This document shows positions 20,996 to 29,025 of a stretch of 29,025 bases of DNA, piece by piece. The DNA is from Priapulus caudatus (taxonomy: Eukaryota > Priapulida > Priapulimorpha > Priapulimorphida > Priapulidae), in contig NW_014578051.1 in the NCBI RefSeq assembly GCF_000485595.1, positions 75,125 through 104,149 of the forward strand, written 5' to 3'. The position numbers were made by a program, and so were the translations under genes. The notes below the pieces were generated by a model, which saw only the letters and a program-made list of their open reading frames with translations, searched no databases and was not told the DNA's origin. How positions within the stretch are numbered: the first letter of the stretch is position 1; every line of letters starts with the position of its first letter.

Positions 20996-22108
20996 CTGCA
21001 GAGTGGCGAGAGATGTAGCGCACCGGCACGCACACGCATGTACGCACGCACGCACACGTGTGCACGTACGCACGCACGCACACGTGTGCCCGTACGCACG
21101 CACGCACACACACGCGTGCACGCATACAGGCACACATACACGCACGTACGCACACACGCACACACACACGCGTACACACATACGCACACATGCATACAAA
21201 CACACGCACACATGCATACACACAAACGCACACACACGCACACACCCGCACGCACACGCGCACACTCACCCATGCATACACACACACGTGCACACGCACA
21301 CACACACGCACGCATGCATGCACACACACACACATGGTGTAAGGGGTAAACCAGATGTCACTGTCTTCCCTATCACATACTCTCGAGACACGCGCGCACT
21401 CACTCGCGAACGCACACACAATACCTTTAGAGTCCGATCCATTATTATTTCTTCTATGCTAAGTTCGTTCTGCATCAGTCGTAGCTGAAACAGAGCGAGA
21501 AGCAGCGTCAAGCTTGCATCACCATGGCAACTCCTACCCAACAATACTGTAAACGACCAGCTACGGACGGACGCAGCCACAGAAGATGTAAGATCTCGTT
21601 GACGTTCCGGCAACTATTTCTCTAATCACTCCCTCGCCACGTTTGGCTCGTTCCGTCGCCACGGCATACCCTCACATAAATATAAAATAGAGAGTTATAT
21701 GAATTTTAAAAATATTATGAATTTTTAAAAATTTTAAATAATAAAAAAATATTAATTAAAAAAAATTTTTAAAACGGGCGAAATGCTCTCGATTCGGCAT
21801 CGACAATCGCCGAGCCCGGTTTCGCGGAGTCGACCGCACCGCCCACCAGGTAGCGCCCGCCCGCGTACCCGCGTCTGCTCCTTCCTCAGCGTCTTCATCA
21901 CGGCGAGGCTGTCCGGATCGTCTGCCTTGCGCTGCCTCGACGTCGCCACGGCGTCGGCCGCGTGCGTGATGCACGAGCGTATCGCGCGGTCCCGGTGCGT
22001 GTAGCTGGGGAGCCGGTGCGAACTGAAACGGAGACGACGACGACGGCCGATAGGTGGAGGTCAGTTACAACGATGTGCACGCACTGTGACCAGGAGTAGA
22101 TAATCACA

Positions 22109-22139
<31 letters not shown>

Positions 22140-25100
22140 AATTAATATATTATTATAGATATAGATATATTATTATAGATATATTATATTATTATAGATA
22201 TATTATATTATTATAGGATATATTATCATTATTATAGAGTATACTGTATACATATATATATGTAATTGTATATATATATATATATATACAAAAATAAGTC
22301 CCGACAAAATGGACAGTTGAGGATGGATCGAGAGGAGGCACCTCTGCACAGCCTCTCCCTCTCCTCCTCTCTCTCCTCTCTGCCTCCCCCTCCTCCTCTC
22401 TCTAACAATCCCCCTCTCCTCTCTCTCCTCCGCCTCTCATCCTCTGCCTGCCTCCTCTCTCCTCCCCTCTCCTCCTCCTCTCCTCCCTCTCCTCCTCTCT
22501 CCTCCCCCTGCTTCCTTCTCTCTCCTCCCCCTCTCGCTCCTCTCTCCTACCTCGCCTCTCATCCTCTCTCCTCCCTCTCTCCTCCCCCTCTCATCCTCTC
22601 TCCTCCTCTCTCCTCGCCTCTCTCCTCCCTCTCACTCCCTTCTCCTCACTCCGCGTACAGGCTCTCAGCACGTGCCTCGCCGTCCTACTCTCCTCCACCT
22701 CCTCTCTCGCTCCCCTCTCCTCACCTGCTCCTCCCCTCTCCTCCTCAACTATGTCGGAGTAACCGTACCTGCGCGGTACAGGCTTCCTCGCAGCGTGCGC
22801 TCGCGTCCACCGTTCTCCTTGAACGAGCGTCGAATCGTCGTGTTCAGAACGTTGATCGATCTTGTCGTCCGTCCGTTCGCTGATCTGTTTCAGCGCTCCT
22901 GCACCACGCGGAGACGGATAAACGCATGAAGACAGGTAGATAAGATAGGTAGGATTAATAGCGTAGAAGACACGGTAAGGTACGATACGGTAGGCAATAG
23001 GTAAGAAGAGACAGGTAGGTGAATCGGGTAGAAGACAGGTAAACGCATAGAGACAGGTATATTAAGATAGGTAGGTAATAGGTAGAAGACATGGTAGATA
23101 TAGATAGGTAGGTAATGAGTAGAAGACAGGTAAACGCATAGAAGACAGGTGATACACGATAGGTAGGTAATACTAATAGGTATAAGAGTCAGTGTAGAAT
23201 AAGATAGGTAGGTATAGTATGAAGACAGGTAAACGCATAGAAGACAGGTAGATAAGATAGGTAGGTAATAGGTAAAGAAGCAGTAGATAAGAGTAGGTAG
23301 GTATAGGTTAGAATCAGGTAAATGCATAGAAGACAGGTAGAAAAGATAGAGGTAGGTAATAGGTGTAAGACAGGTAAGATGCATAGAAGACAGGTAGATA
23401 AGATATGGTAGGCTAATACGGTAGAAGACAGTAAATGCATATAAAAAGAAAGACATTAGATAAGATAGGTAGGTAATAGGAGAAGACAGGTAGATCATAT
23501 TAGTAGGCTAATAGGTAGAAGACAGGTAAATAGCATAGGGAAGACAGGTCAGATAAGATAGTAGGTAATAGGTAGACGACAGGTAAATGCATAGACATGT
23601 AGATAAAGATAGGTAGTAATAGGGTAGAAGACAGGTAGTAAGATACGGGTAGGTAATGGTTGGGGAGAAGACAGGTAGCATAAGTAGGTAGGTAATAGTA
23701 GAAAGACAGGTAGATAAGATAGGTAAGTAATAGGTAGAAGAACGGTACTGCATAGAAGAAGGTAGACTCAGATACCCTCATAGGTAGGCTAAATAGGTAG
23801 AAGACAGGTAGATAAGATGAGGTAGGAATAGGTAGACAGATAGCGTTAAATGCATTAGAAGACAGGTAGAAAGTATAGGCAGGTAAATAGGTAGAAGACA
23901 GGTAGCTAAGATAGTAGGGTAATAGGTAGAAACAGGTAGATCAGATAGGTAGTAAATAGGTAGAATATAGGTAATGCATAGAGCCAGGTAGAAAAGATAG
24001 GCAAGGTAAATAGGTAGACAGACAGGTAAATGCATAGAGAAGACAGGTTAGAAAAGTAATAGGCAGTAAATAGGTAGAAAGACGAGGTAGATAAGATAGG
24101 TTAGGTATATAGGTAGAAGACAGGTAGATCATAAGATAGGTAGGTAATAGGTAGAAGACAGGTAGATAAGATAGGTAGGTAATAGGTAGAAGATAGGTAA
24201 ATGCATAGAAGACAGGTAGAAAAGATAGGCAGGTAAATAGGTAGAAGACAGGTAGATAAATATGGTAGGTATAGTAGAGAGACAATGGTAGATAAGATAG
24301 GCTAGGTAATGAGGTAGATTTTTAGATTTTTCCAGATTTATTTATTTCGATAATTAACTAAGCATACATTAGCATCGGATAACAGCATAAATAACAAAAT
24401 GGCAGCTAGAAAATTATCGAGGATGAAAACGACCAAAAAAGCGTGGCTACACACTTATTTCGCATTGTGGTCCAACATAACATTGGTAGCATACTATTAC
24501 TATAAACTATCTAATATATATTTGAGTTCGTATGTTTATGGTATGCTTTTCCCCTCCATAGGCGGCCAAACCGCCCAACTGCGATTCTGGATGCAATTTT
24601 TCACAGGGCCATCTCTTATACCCGGGAGTGTTCGTAGCTTGAAAAAAACCTGTCAAACCGGTCAAACTCACCCAAAAATCCGTCGAAACGCCCTCAATCA
24701 TTGCTGTGTATACGTAAACCGAAAGCAATACTAATAACACACCACAACCAGGAGATGAGTAATTTCATTTCTGGCCTTACTCACCAGCTGCTGCTTATAG
24801 TGAAACCGAAACCAATACTAAAACTAACCAAACCATCAAACCAAGTTCACTAAGAAAGGCAGACAGAGAAACCAAGTTGAGAGGTTAAGGACTGTAACAG
24901 TTACCTACTACACCCTGAGGTTAGCCACGCGAACAAGTGAGTAAACATTCCTGTTATGAATTCAATTAATTTCCCCCTCGCGATCGCCTGTCCATCTGTT
25001 TATACCCGGGAGGTGTTCCGTCACTGTCCCAAAACCTGTCAAACCGTCAAACTCGCCGGAAACATCCGTGAAAAACCGTTAAGTTCTGTCAATCTTCACA

Positions 25101-27889
25101 CAATTCAGGCACTCACTGCAACAGTGCTGCCACACGACAGAAAGTCCTTGAATCTCATCAGCTGCTGGTTATTCGTGAAAGCGAAACGCGAAATTAATAC
25201 TAAAACAGAGCATAACCAGGACGCAGTTTCAGAGGTACTACTCACTCCGCAGTTCAGAGGCTGAGTTTCAGTTGCTGCGATCTCAGAATGCATTGTACGC
25301 ATTCCAAATCTATGCATTTTCTGATTCAATACAAATATTTCTTAATTAAATTGTGCATGGTTGCGCGCAAGCATGTCACTAGACAATATCCAGTGGATCA
25401 CAGACCCCACTTCGCTGGCCTGTTCTATCTATATTATATGGAATTTCTTTTTATTCGTGGTACCGATCTAACAATGTTATAGCTGTACGTGGGGAGCTCA
25501 ACATTCGATTACGCGCAGGAATCTCTACATTATTTCCACCAGAGAATAACACGAAAACCATTGTTTATCAAGAGGCCTTTGAATGACAAGTCCACCCATT
25601 CGTACAGCTGTTACATAATAATAACTTTTTGTTATTGTACACCATATTACTATTATTCCCAGGGGTTCTAAGTTTGGGTTGTGCTGTCATAATAATGTCC
25701 ATACTACAGTTTTTTTTCCGATGCTTTATTTCTTATTAGACTGATTTCTAATATTGAATTTGTGTGCAATGTTGATTGTCGATTTTTACCCAATGTTCCC
25801 TATTGTGTCCCGCATGAATTAGTAGCACGATTTTACGCCAGCGGCAGCGGGTACCGCGCAGCTAGTAGCAAATAATACACACGATCCCCAAAATTTCTTA
25901 GTGATACATTGTTACAGTACAGGTAGCAGGTAGCAGGTAAGCAAGAAGAAGCAGCAGGTAACAAGAAGCAGGTAAATGCATAGAAGACAGGTAGATAAGA
26001 TAGTTAGGTAATGGGTAGACAGGTAAATGCATAGAAGACAGGTAGATAAGATAGGTAGGTAATAGGTGACACGTTAGGTAAATGGCATAGAAGACAGGTA
26101 GATAAGATAGGTAGGTAATGGTAGAAGATAAGTAGATAATATAGGTAGGTAATAGGTAAAAGACAGGTAGAAAAGATAGGTAGGTAATAGGTAAAAGACA
26201 GGTAGATAAGATAGGTAGGTACTACTAGGTAGAAGACGGGTAGATAATATGGCCGATAATATAGGTAGGTAATCGGTAGAAGACAGGTAGATATAAGATA
26301 GGTAGGTAATCGGTAGAAGACAGGCAGGGTTCGAAATTAATCAACGCTCGCACACTCCGCAAAATACGAGTGGATTTCCGAAATTGTCGAGTAAGAAAAT
26401 AATAACCACGTGCTTTTTGTGAGGAGTGACATATCAATCCGTTGTGGATGACTATCAAAAACTCGAACATCGGCCCATATCCAGTCCGGCATTTAACAGT
26501 AACACGTTGTCACATAAGTCATAACGGTACTAGACCAACCTAATTTTCTGCAAAATTATAAACAGGCACTGTTACAAAACTGAGTAGGATTAAAGAACCT
26601 CGCGGCGATCGCCCGACGCGAGAGTATTCTATTCTTCACGCTTTGTCAAGCCTTGTTTTAATAACGCCGTCTCAACATTATAAATCATTTTATAAAGTAA
26701 CTAAAAAGATAACATTTTTAATTAAAGTGTTAATTAAAAGCATATTATACACTAAGAATCGATAATTATACATAAAAATGCGGTGCGTTTCGGATGTTGC
26801 GAGTTGAAGATTTGCGCCACTCGCCAAAAGATATGCGAGTGTTCAAAGTTAAAATTCTACTCGCTGACAGGTAACATTTTATGACAGCTAGCTAAATATG
26901 ACAGCTAGGTAGATATGATAGCTAGGTAACAGCTAGTTAGTAAATTATGACAGTCAGATATTTAACGTGCAATGTTTTTAGCTTTAAGTTTAATAACTGG
27001 TAAATGGAAGCTAGACAACAACACTGGCAACAGCCTACTACTACTGTATTAATTGTTATTTCGCCCTCCATCACTTGTATTTATTTAGTTTCATGTTACA
27101 CATTTCTGCTAAATGTAATATGTGTAAGTGTAAATAAAGTGTTCGAATTGAATTGAATTGAAACTAGTACTAGTAGTACTACTGCTCATAGGGTCTATGT
27201 CCCCCAGGGTACTGCCGGAACGTACCCTGGGTACGGTTCGGTATACCTGAATGTACCCTGGTCACTATTTGATAGGATTAGGGTTAGGTTTAGGGTTAGG
27301 GTTCGGGTTAGGGAGTAGGCGTAGGCGACTCCCCAGACTCGTTAGTGGAGTAGGCGAAGTACGGTCCAGCATATTAGATAGTACCAGGGTACGTTCCGGC
27401 AGTACCCCGGGGGACATAGACCCTCTCAGCAGTACTACTAGTTCTAACTTCTACTTCTAGTAGTAGTAGAAGTAGAAGTGACGGGTATTTAACCGGGAAA
27501 TGACACTGACAGCTAGTCTGCTACAGTGCTAGATATGACAGGCCGATAGATGACTTTCAGATAATATACAATAGCAAGTTCTGTGAGCGTTCGTGGTCGC
27601 TTCGTATTACTATTACTATTACTATTAGTATTAGTATTACTATTACTTCGTAATTTTCAAGTTTAATTTTGCGTTACCGAGAGACGCGCGCACGCCGGTA
27701 ATTTGAACCGGTTCGAAATTCCGTCGTAACGAGATATTTCGCGATACGTGTGCGTAGCGGATCAGGCGTATAATACAGGGGCAGGCAATTGTCTGCTTGG
27801 TGTAAGTGGACCGGCGGGTTCCTAACCTGAAACTGTGCAAAATCCTCACAGTTCACTTGAATGTCACTCGTTTCAATGGTCGCTGACAT
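20936..27889 (-). CDS. MIX23: MIX23 (CCDC58) mitochondrial intermembrane-space protein, five coding exons
   Basis: MIX23, formerly CCDC58, is a small conserved protein of the mitochondrial intermembrane space. The yeast relative is described as a stress-induced factor for protein import. Five exons on the minus strand match the family in order: the N-terminal NC-EDFAQFQ segment, a DDKI...LNTT segment, HRDRAIRSCI with LRKEQT, MQNELSIEEIIMDR, and a C-terminal VFQEKCRNHYKP. All four family cysteines are visible: NCED in exon 1, DASARC in exon 2, RSCI in exon 3 and EKCRN in exon 5. Predicted length is about 150 residues, near the usual 144 or so. The exon 3/4 and 4/5 junctions are phase 0 with GT donors and CAG acceptors. 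Exon 2 carries frame-disrupting indels, and the exon 2/3 junction phase is unresolved. I assign the family by remembered similarity, not by a search. Confidence 0.9.
21020..21340. repeat. Compound (CA)n / (CGCA)n microsatellite in MIX23 intron 4
   Basis: The run is made of CACG, CACA and GTGTGCACGTACG words. It generates open frames of up to about 205 codons on both strands made almost only of Cys-Val-Arg or His-Thr-Arg. These are composition artefacts. It lies within the intron between exons 4 and 5. Confidence 0.93.
21425..21484 (-). CDS. MIX23: MIX23 exon 4
   Basis: Sixty bases encode 20 residues including LMQNELSIEEIIMDRTLK. The acceptor CTCGCTCTGTTTCAG precedes it, and the donor AAG/GTATTG follows at 21424. 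Both junctions are phase 0. The MQ-EL-EE---DR pattern fits the family. Confidence 0.88.
21680..21775. repeat. A/T low-complexity tract in MIX23 intron 3
   Basis: The tract is made of TTTTTAAAAATTTTAAA and similar words. It contrasts sharply with the GC-rich exon 3 that begins about 100 bp further right. Confidence 0.7.
21869..22022 (-). CDS. MIX23: MIX23 exon 3
   Basis: The frame reads YTHRDRAIRSCITHAADAVA near its start, ending SLAVMKTLRKEQTR before the donor CGG/GTACGC at 21868. Two acceptors are possible: CCGTTTCAG giving a start at 22022, or CTCCCCAG giving 22004. Both leave one base for the split codon. The exon is GC-rich with good coding structure. The R-R--I--CI and LRKEQT patterns are the centre of the family. 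Confidence 0.85.
22090..22290. repeat. AT microsatellite in MIX23 intron 2
   Basis: TATATA runs mix with a TATTATAGATATATTATAT repeat of about 24-30 bp. It begins next to a single arm of the CAGGAGTAGATAA family at 22091. Confidence 0.8.
22338..22745. repeat. Polypyrimidine TCTCC-rich tract in MIX23 intron 2
   Basis: About 400 bases are made of CTCTCCTCC and CTCTCTCC words on the plus strand. It yields a Ser/Pro/Leu-only frame of 205 codons on the plus strand, which is an artefact. On the gene's own strand it is purine-rich. Confidence 0.9.
22769..22898 (-). CDS. MIX23: MIX23 exon 2, frame disrupted by indels
   Basis: The exon is bounded by an acceptor GTGGTGCAG at 22899-22907 and a donor GCGCAG/GTACGG at 22768. 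In successive frames it shows ALKQISERTDDKI, then NVLNTTI--SFKEN, then VDASARC, which match the family in the right order. The frame must change near 22895, 22856 and 22810, and spacing around NTTI suggests further missing bases. Coding similarity is kept on both sides of each break. That is more like sequence error than old decay. The neighbouring minisatellite is also noisy. Confidence 0.75.
22929..24318. repeat. 35/54 bp minisatellite in MIX23 intron 1, first block
   Basis: The basic unit is GGTAGAAGACAGGTAGATAA followed by GATAGGTAGGTAATA (35 bp). A longer form adds GGTAAATGCATAGAAGACA (19 bp). Units carry many single-base insertions and deletions. Minus-strand frames rich in Tyr, Leu, Ser and Pro arise from the repeat and are not genes. 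Confidence 0.93.
24319..25919. other. 1.6 kb non-satellite segment within the intron 1 minisatellite
   Basis: Two degenerate direct copies occur at about 24616-24700 and 25002-25085, sharing ATACCCGGGAG, ACCTGTCAAACCG, TCAAACTC and ATCCGT. Each is followed by a GCTGCT----GTGAAA-CGAAA-C-AATACTAAAAC segment at about 24789 and 25160. The plus-strand frame of 111 codons at 24399-24734 has no recognised domain, and I do not call it a gene. The segment looks like an insertion that splits the minisatellite. Confidence 0.45.
25920..26328. repeat. 35/54 bp minisatellite, second block
   Basis: It has the same unit as 22929-24318, with both the 35 bp and the 54 bp forms. It opens with simpler GCAGGTAGCAGGTAAGCAAG words and runs into a transposon-like end at 26327. 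Confidence 0.9.
26327..26880. mobile_element. Probable hAT-type element remnant
   Basis: It begins CAGGGTTCGAAATTAATC at 26330, directly after the minisatellite. A CAGGGTTCGAAATTAA-type end is, to my knowledge, common in hAT elements of marine invertebrates. CGAGTGG/CACTCGC words recur near 26342-26392 and 26816-26866. The right end is not clear. No transposase frame is visible, so the limits are approximate. Confidence 0.4.
27030..27165 (+). mobile_element. Possible non-LTR retrotransposon 3-prime tail
   Basis: TGTAAATAAAGTGTTCGAAT is followed by TTGAATTGAATTGAA, that is, an AATAAA-like signal followed by a short GAATT tandem tail. Such tails mark the 3-prime end of some LINE or SINE copies. 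The upstream body is too short or too decayed to classify. Confidence 0.3.
27192..27422 (-). mobile_element. Palindromic element with telomere-like core, copy B
   Basis: This copy is inverted relative to 1386-1614. The arms read GGTCTATGTCCCCCAGGGTA outward-in. The core holds TTAGGG-type repeats at 27276-27314 and GGAGTAGGCG on both sides. The flanks AGTAGTACTACTGCTCA and CTCAGCAGTACTACT are themselves inverted, so the full element may extend to about 27170-27440. It lies in MIX23 intron 1. Confidence 0.8.
27447..27479. repeat. 13 bp perfect hairpin
   Basis: ACTTCTACTTCTA (27447-27459) and TAGAAGTAGAAGT (27467-27479) are separated by a 7 base loop. It is made of simple TAG/CTA words beside the telomere-core element. 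Confidence 0.6.
27603..27652. repeat. (TTACTA)n / (ATT) microsatellite
   Basis: TATTACTATTACTATTACTA alternates with TTAGTATTAGTATT. It is a short simple repeat in MIX23 intron 1. Confidence 0.7.
27827..27889 (-). CDS. MIX23: MIX23 exon 1 (start codon)
   Basis: The ATG at 27887-27889 opens 21 codons ending in VNCEDFAQFQ, then a donor CAG/GTTAGG at 27826. The NCE-F--FQ segment matches the N-terminus of the family, where the cysteine and the following acidic-Phe pattern are conserved. No upstream ATG in frame gives a better match. Phase 0 at the junction agrees with the start of exon 2 before its first indel. Confidence 0.85.
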
Positions 27890-28010
27890 CTTGGAATTAT
27901 TGACCCTTGACTTGACCTCTCGCGCGATCTCGCGAGTCCTGTCCTATTTCTTAGGGAATTTTGTCGTCAGTTACATTCCCTTAAAATCCTTAAAACTTCT
28001 CTCGCGTTTA
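27890..28010 (-). promoter_or_regulatory. Probable MIX23 promoter region with TCTCGCGAG motif
   Basis: Directly upstream of the start codon there is a CpG-rich segment. TCTCGCGAG is at 27928-27936, and an overlapping CTCTCGCGCGA is at about 27917-27927. TCTCGCGAGA is a known promoter motif of CpG-rich housekeeping genes. Here the last base differs. No TATA box is evident. The start site is not determined. Confidence 0.35.
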
Positions 28011-28343
28011 CGAGGTGCGATCACGAGTAGAAGTTGATCGCAACTGTACTAAAGAGCTTGAATTTCCCGACTACGTCAAATAGTAATCATGAAAACGCCG
28101 CACAGTGCTCGTTTTTAGGTCCAAACTTCACACAAAAAACCGCCTGCATTAATTCGTAAGACACACCACAGATAAACATTGCAAGAGAACCGATGAAACT
28201 CCCATTCGTTCAGTTTGTGCTGTTAGAAAACATCATAAAAGGTATTCCTTATTGGTATTGTAGCCGTGTAATATGAATAGGATTTTTCTTTGGCTATGGC
28301 TAGGCCACAGAGTATATAACTACCACTGAATCACGTGCAGCCT
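28011..28343. other. Upstream intergenic DNA, nothing recognised
   Basis: I see no gene or repeat of note. A short plus-strand ATG near 28088 opens only nine codons. Confidence 0.3.
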
Positions 28344-28580
28344 ACGGTCAAACTACAGGCCCTTGGAAGTTGGAGGCTCAAGTTTCAAGAAGAGTTAACC
28401 CGACCAGGCTGTGTGACTAACGTCAATGTACACCTTTAGGTCCGCTAAGGCCTAACCCCTAGCAAAGGCCGTTTCTTGGAGCTAAAGAAGAGTAGGATAT
28501 AAGACTGAAGCAAACCGCTTCGCTCTTATACTCTTCTTGAAACTTCAGGCTGAGCCTCCAAGGGCCTGTGGTCAAACTGT
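28344..28580. mobile_element. MITE-like inverted-repeat element
   Basis: The left arm, about 28354-28395 (ACAGGCCCTTGGA...GTTTCAAGAAGAGT), and the right arm, about 28530-28569 (ACTCTTCTTGAAAC...CCAAGGGCCTGT), are inverted copies with a small length difference. The loop of about 135 bp has no gene. Confidence 0.6.
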
Positions 28581-29025
28581 AACAAGACACACATTCATTG
28601 ATTAGGCTACTGATTAGCATCAGCTACAGCTAGTGACTTTATTATAGTTTGTTTTGTTTTTTGAGCGGCGCAAAATAATATAATAACCCAGCAGAGTACG
28701 GACGGTCACGTAACATTACAATAAGTTGAGTAGGCCCGGTTACGTCACGTCGCATCACATTGTCATTGAGTAGAGTTACGTTATTTATTTGTTAACATGA
28801 TTAGCCTAGGATTACATCTTTTATCAACTTTCTCTCTCTTCGATATGTAATAGTTCCGTGGGACTTTGAAGACATGAAGTTATCAGTGATCGTCGTTCAT
28901 GTACGATTACTCTCCTACCGAGTATTTGTATTACGTATTGCATTATATATTGTATTACATTACATAATCGTGAATAATATACGTGAGCTCTTGTCGCGTG
29001 TTTCAGGGTTTGACCTTTGACCTCG
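28581..29025. other. Right-edge stretch, nothing recognised
   Basis: It is AT-rich non-coding sequence. The last bases TTTGACCTTTGACCTC hold two TGACC half-sites as at 6018-6042. A CGTGTTTCAG acceptor-like word precedes them at 28997-29006, but the following exon, if any, is cut by the window edge. Confidence 0.3.

Noticed and set aside
20802-21488. Long open frames on both strands (up to 205 codons)
   Set aside because: They are made of Cys-Val-Arg-Ala or His-Thr-Arg from a CA/CGCA microsatellite, and they run across true MIX23 splice sites.
22266-22883. Plus-strand frame of 205 codons rich in Ser, Pro and Leu
   Set aside because: It is produced by a TCTCC polypyrimidine tract, antisense to MIX23 intron 2 and exon 2.
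22890-24285. Several minus-strand frames of 80-200 codons with repeated YLSYLPVFY words, membrane-like
   Set aside because: They are translations of a 35/54 bp minisatellite with indels. No start context or domain is seen, and they lie in an intron.
24399-24734. 111-codon plus-strand frame
   Set aside because: It has no recognised family, overlaps a degenerate direct repeat, and lies antisense in MIX23 intron 1.

Overview
The window looks like nuclear DNA from an animal, most likely a marine invertebrate. It has one gene split by introns with GT/AG borders, no bacterial operon structure, many small inverted-repeat elements, telomere-like CCCTAA blocks inside dispersed elements, and long minisatellites. 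The exact taxon cannot be read from the sequence. Nearly all long open frames are by-products of repeats.

The one gene I recognise is MIX23 (formerly CCDC58), a small mitochondrial intermembrane-space protein. It lies on the minus strand from 27889 down to 20936. Five coding exons can be placed: exon 1 27827-27889, exon 2 22769-22898, exon 3 21869-about 22022, exon 4 21425-21484 and exon 5 20936-20995. Exons 1, 3, 4 and 5 read cleanly with family-typical residues. Exon 2 is recognisable but broken by several single-base indels, probably because it sits at the edge of a low-quality stretch. Intron 1 (4.9 kb) is filled with minisatellite and transposon remnants.

Layout: 1-400, a 68-71 bp tandem repeat; 968-1614, three consecutive inverted-repeat elements, the last with a telomere-like core; 2026-15868, a roughly 7 kb non-coding unit present twice in tandem (2026-9208 and 9209-15868), each with nested mobile elements; 15781-16213, inverted arms around telomere-like repeats; 16525-18446, a dense cluster of palindromes and a 61 bp tandem repeat; 19077-20775, a 22 bp minisatellite; 20936-27889, MIX23; 28344-28580, a further inverted-repeat element. 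No gene is recognised downstream of 27890 except the probable MIX23 promoter.

Sequence quality varies strongly. Comparing the two 7 kb copies shows dense short insertions in about 2.0-5.9 kb and 12.7-15.9 kb, and a clean segment of about one unit length between them. The same signature appears in the middle of the 22 bp minisatellite (19.3-20.4 kb) and in 22.7-24.3 kb. This fits gaps filled with uncorrected long reads, so reading frames in those stretches are unreliable. I found no convincing new enzymatic system. The points of interest are the tandem duplication, the telomere-core elements and the interlocked inverted repeats.
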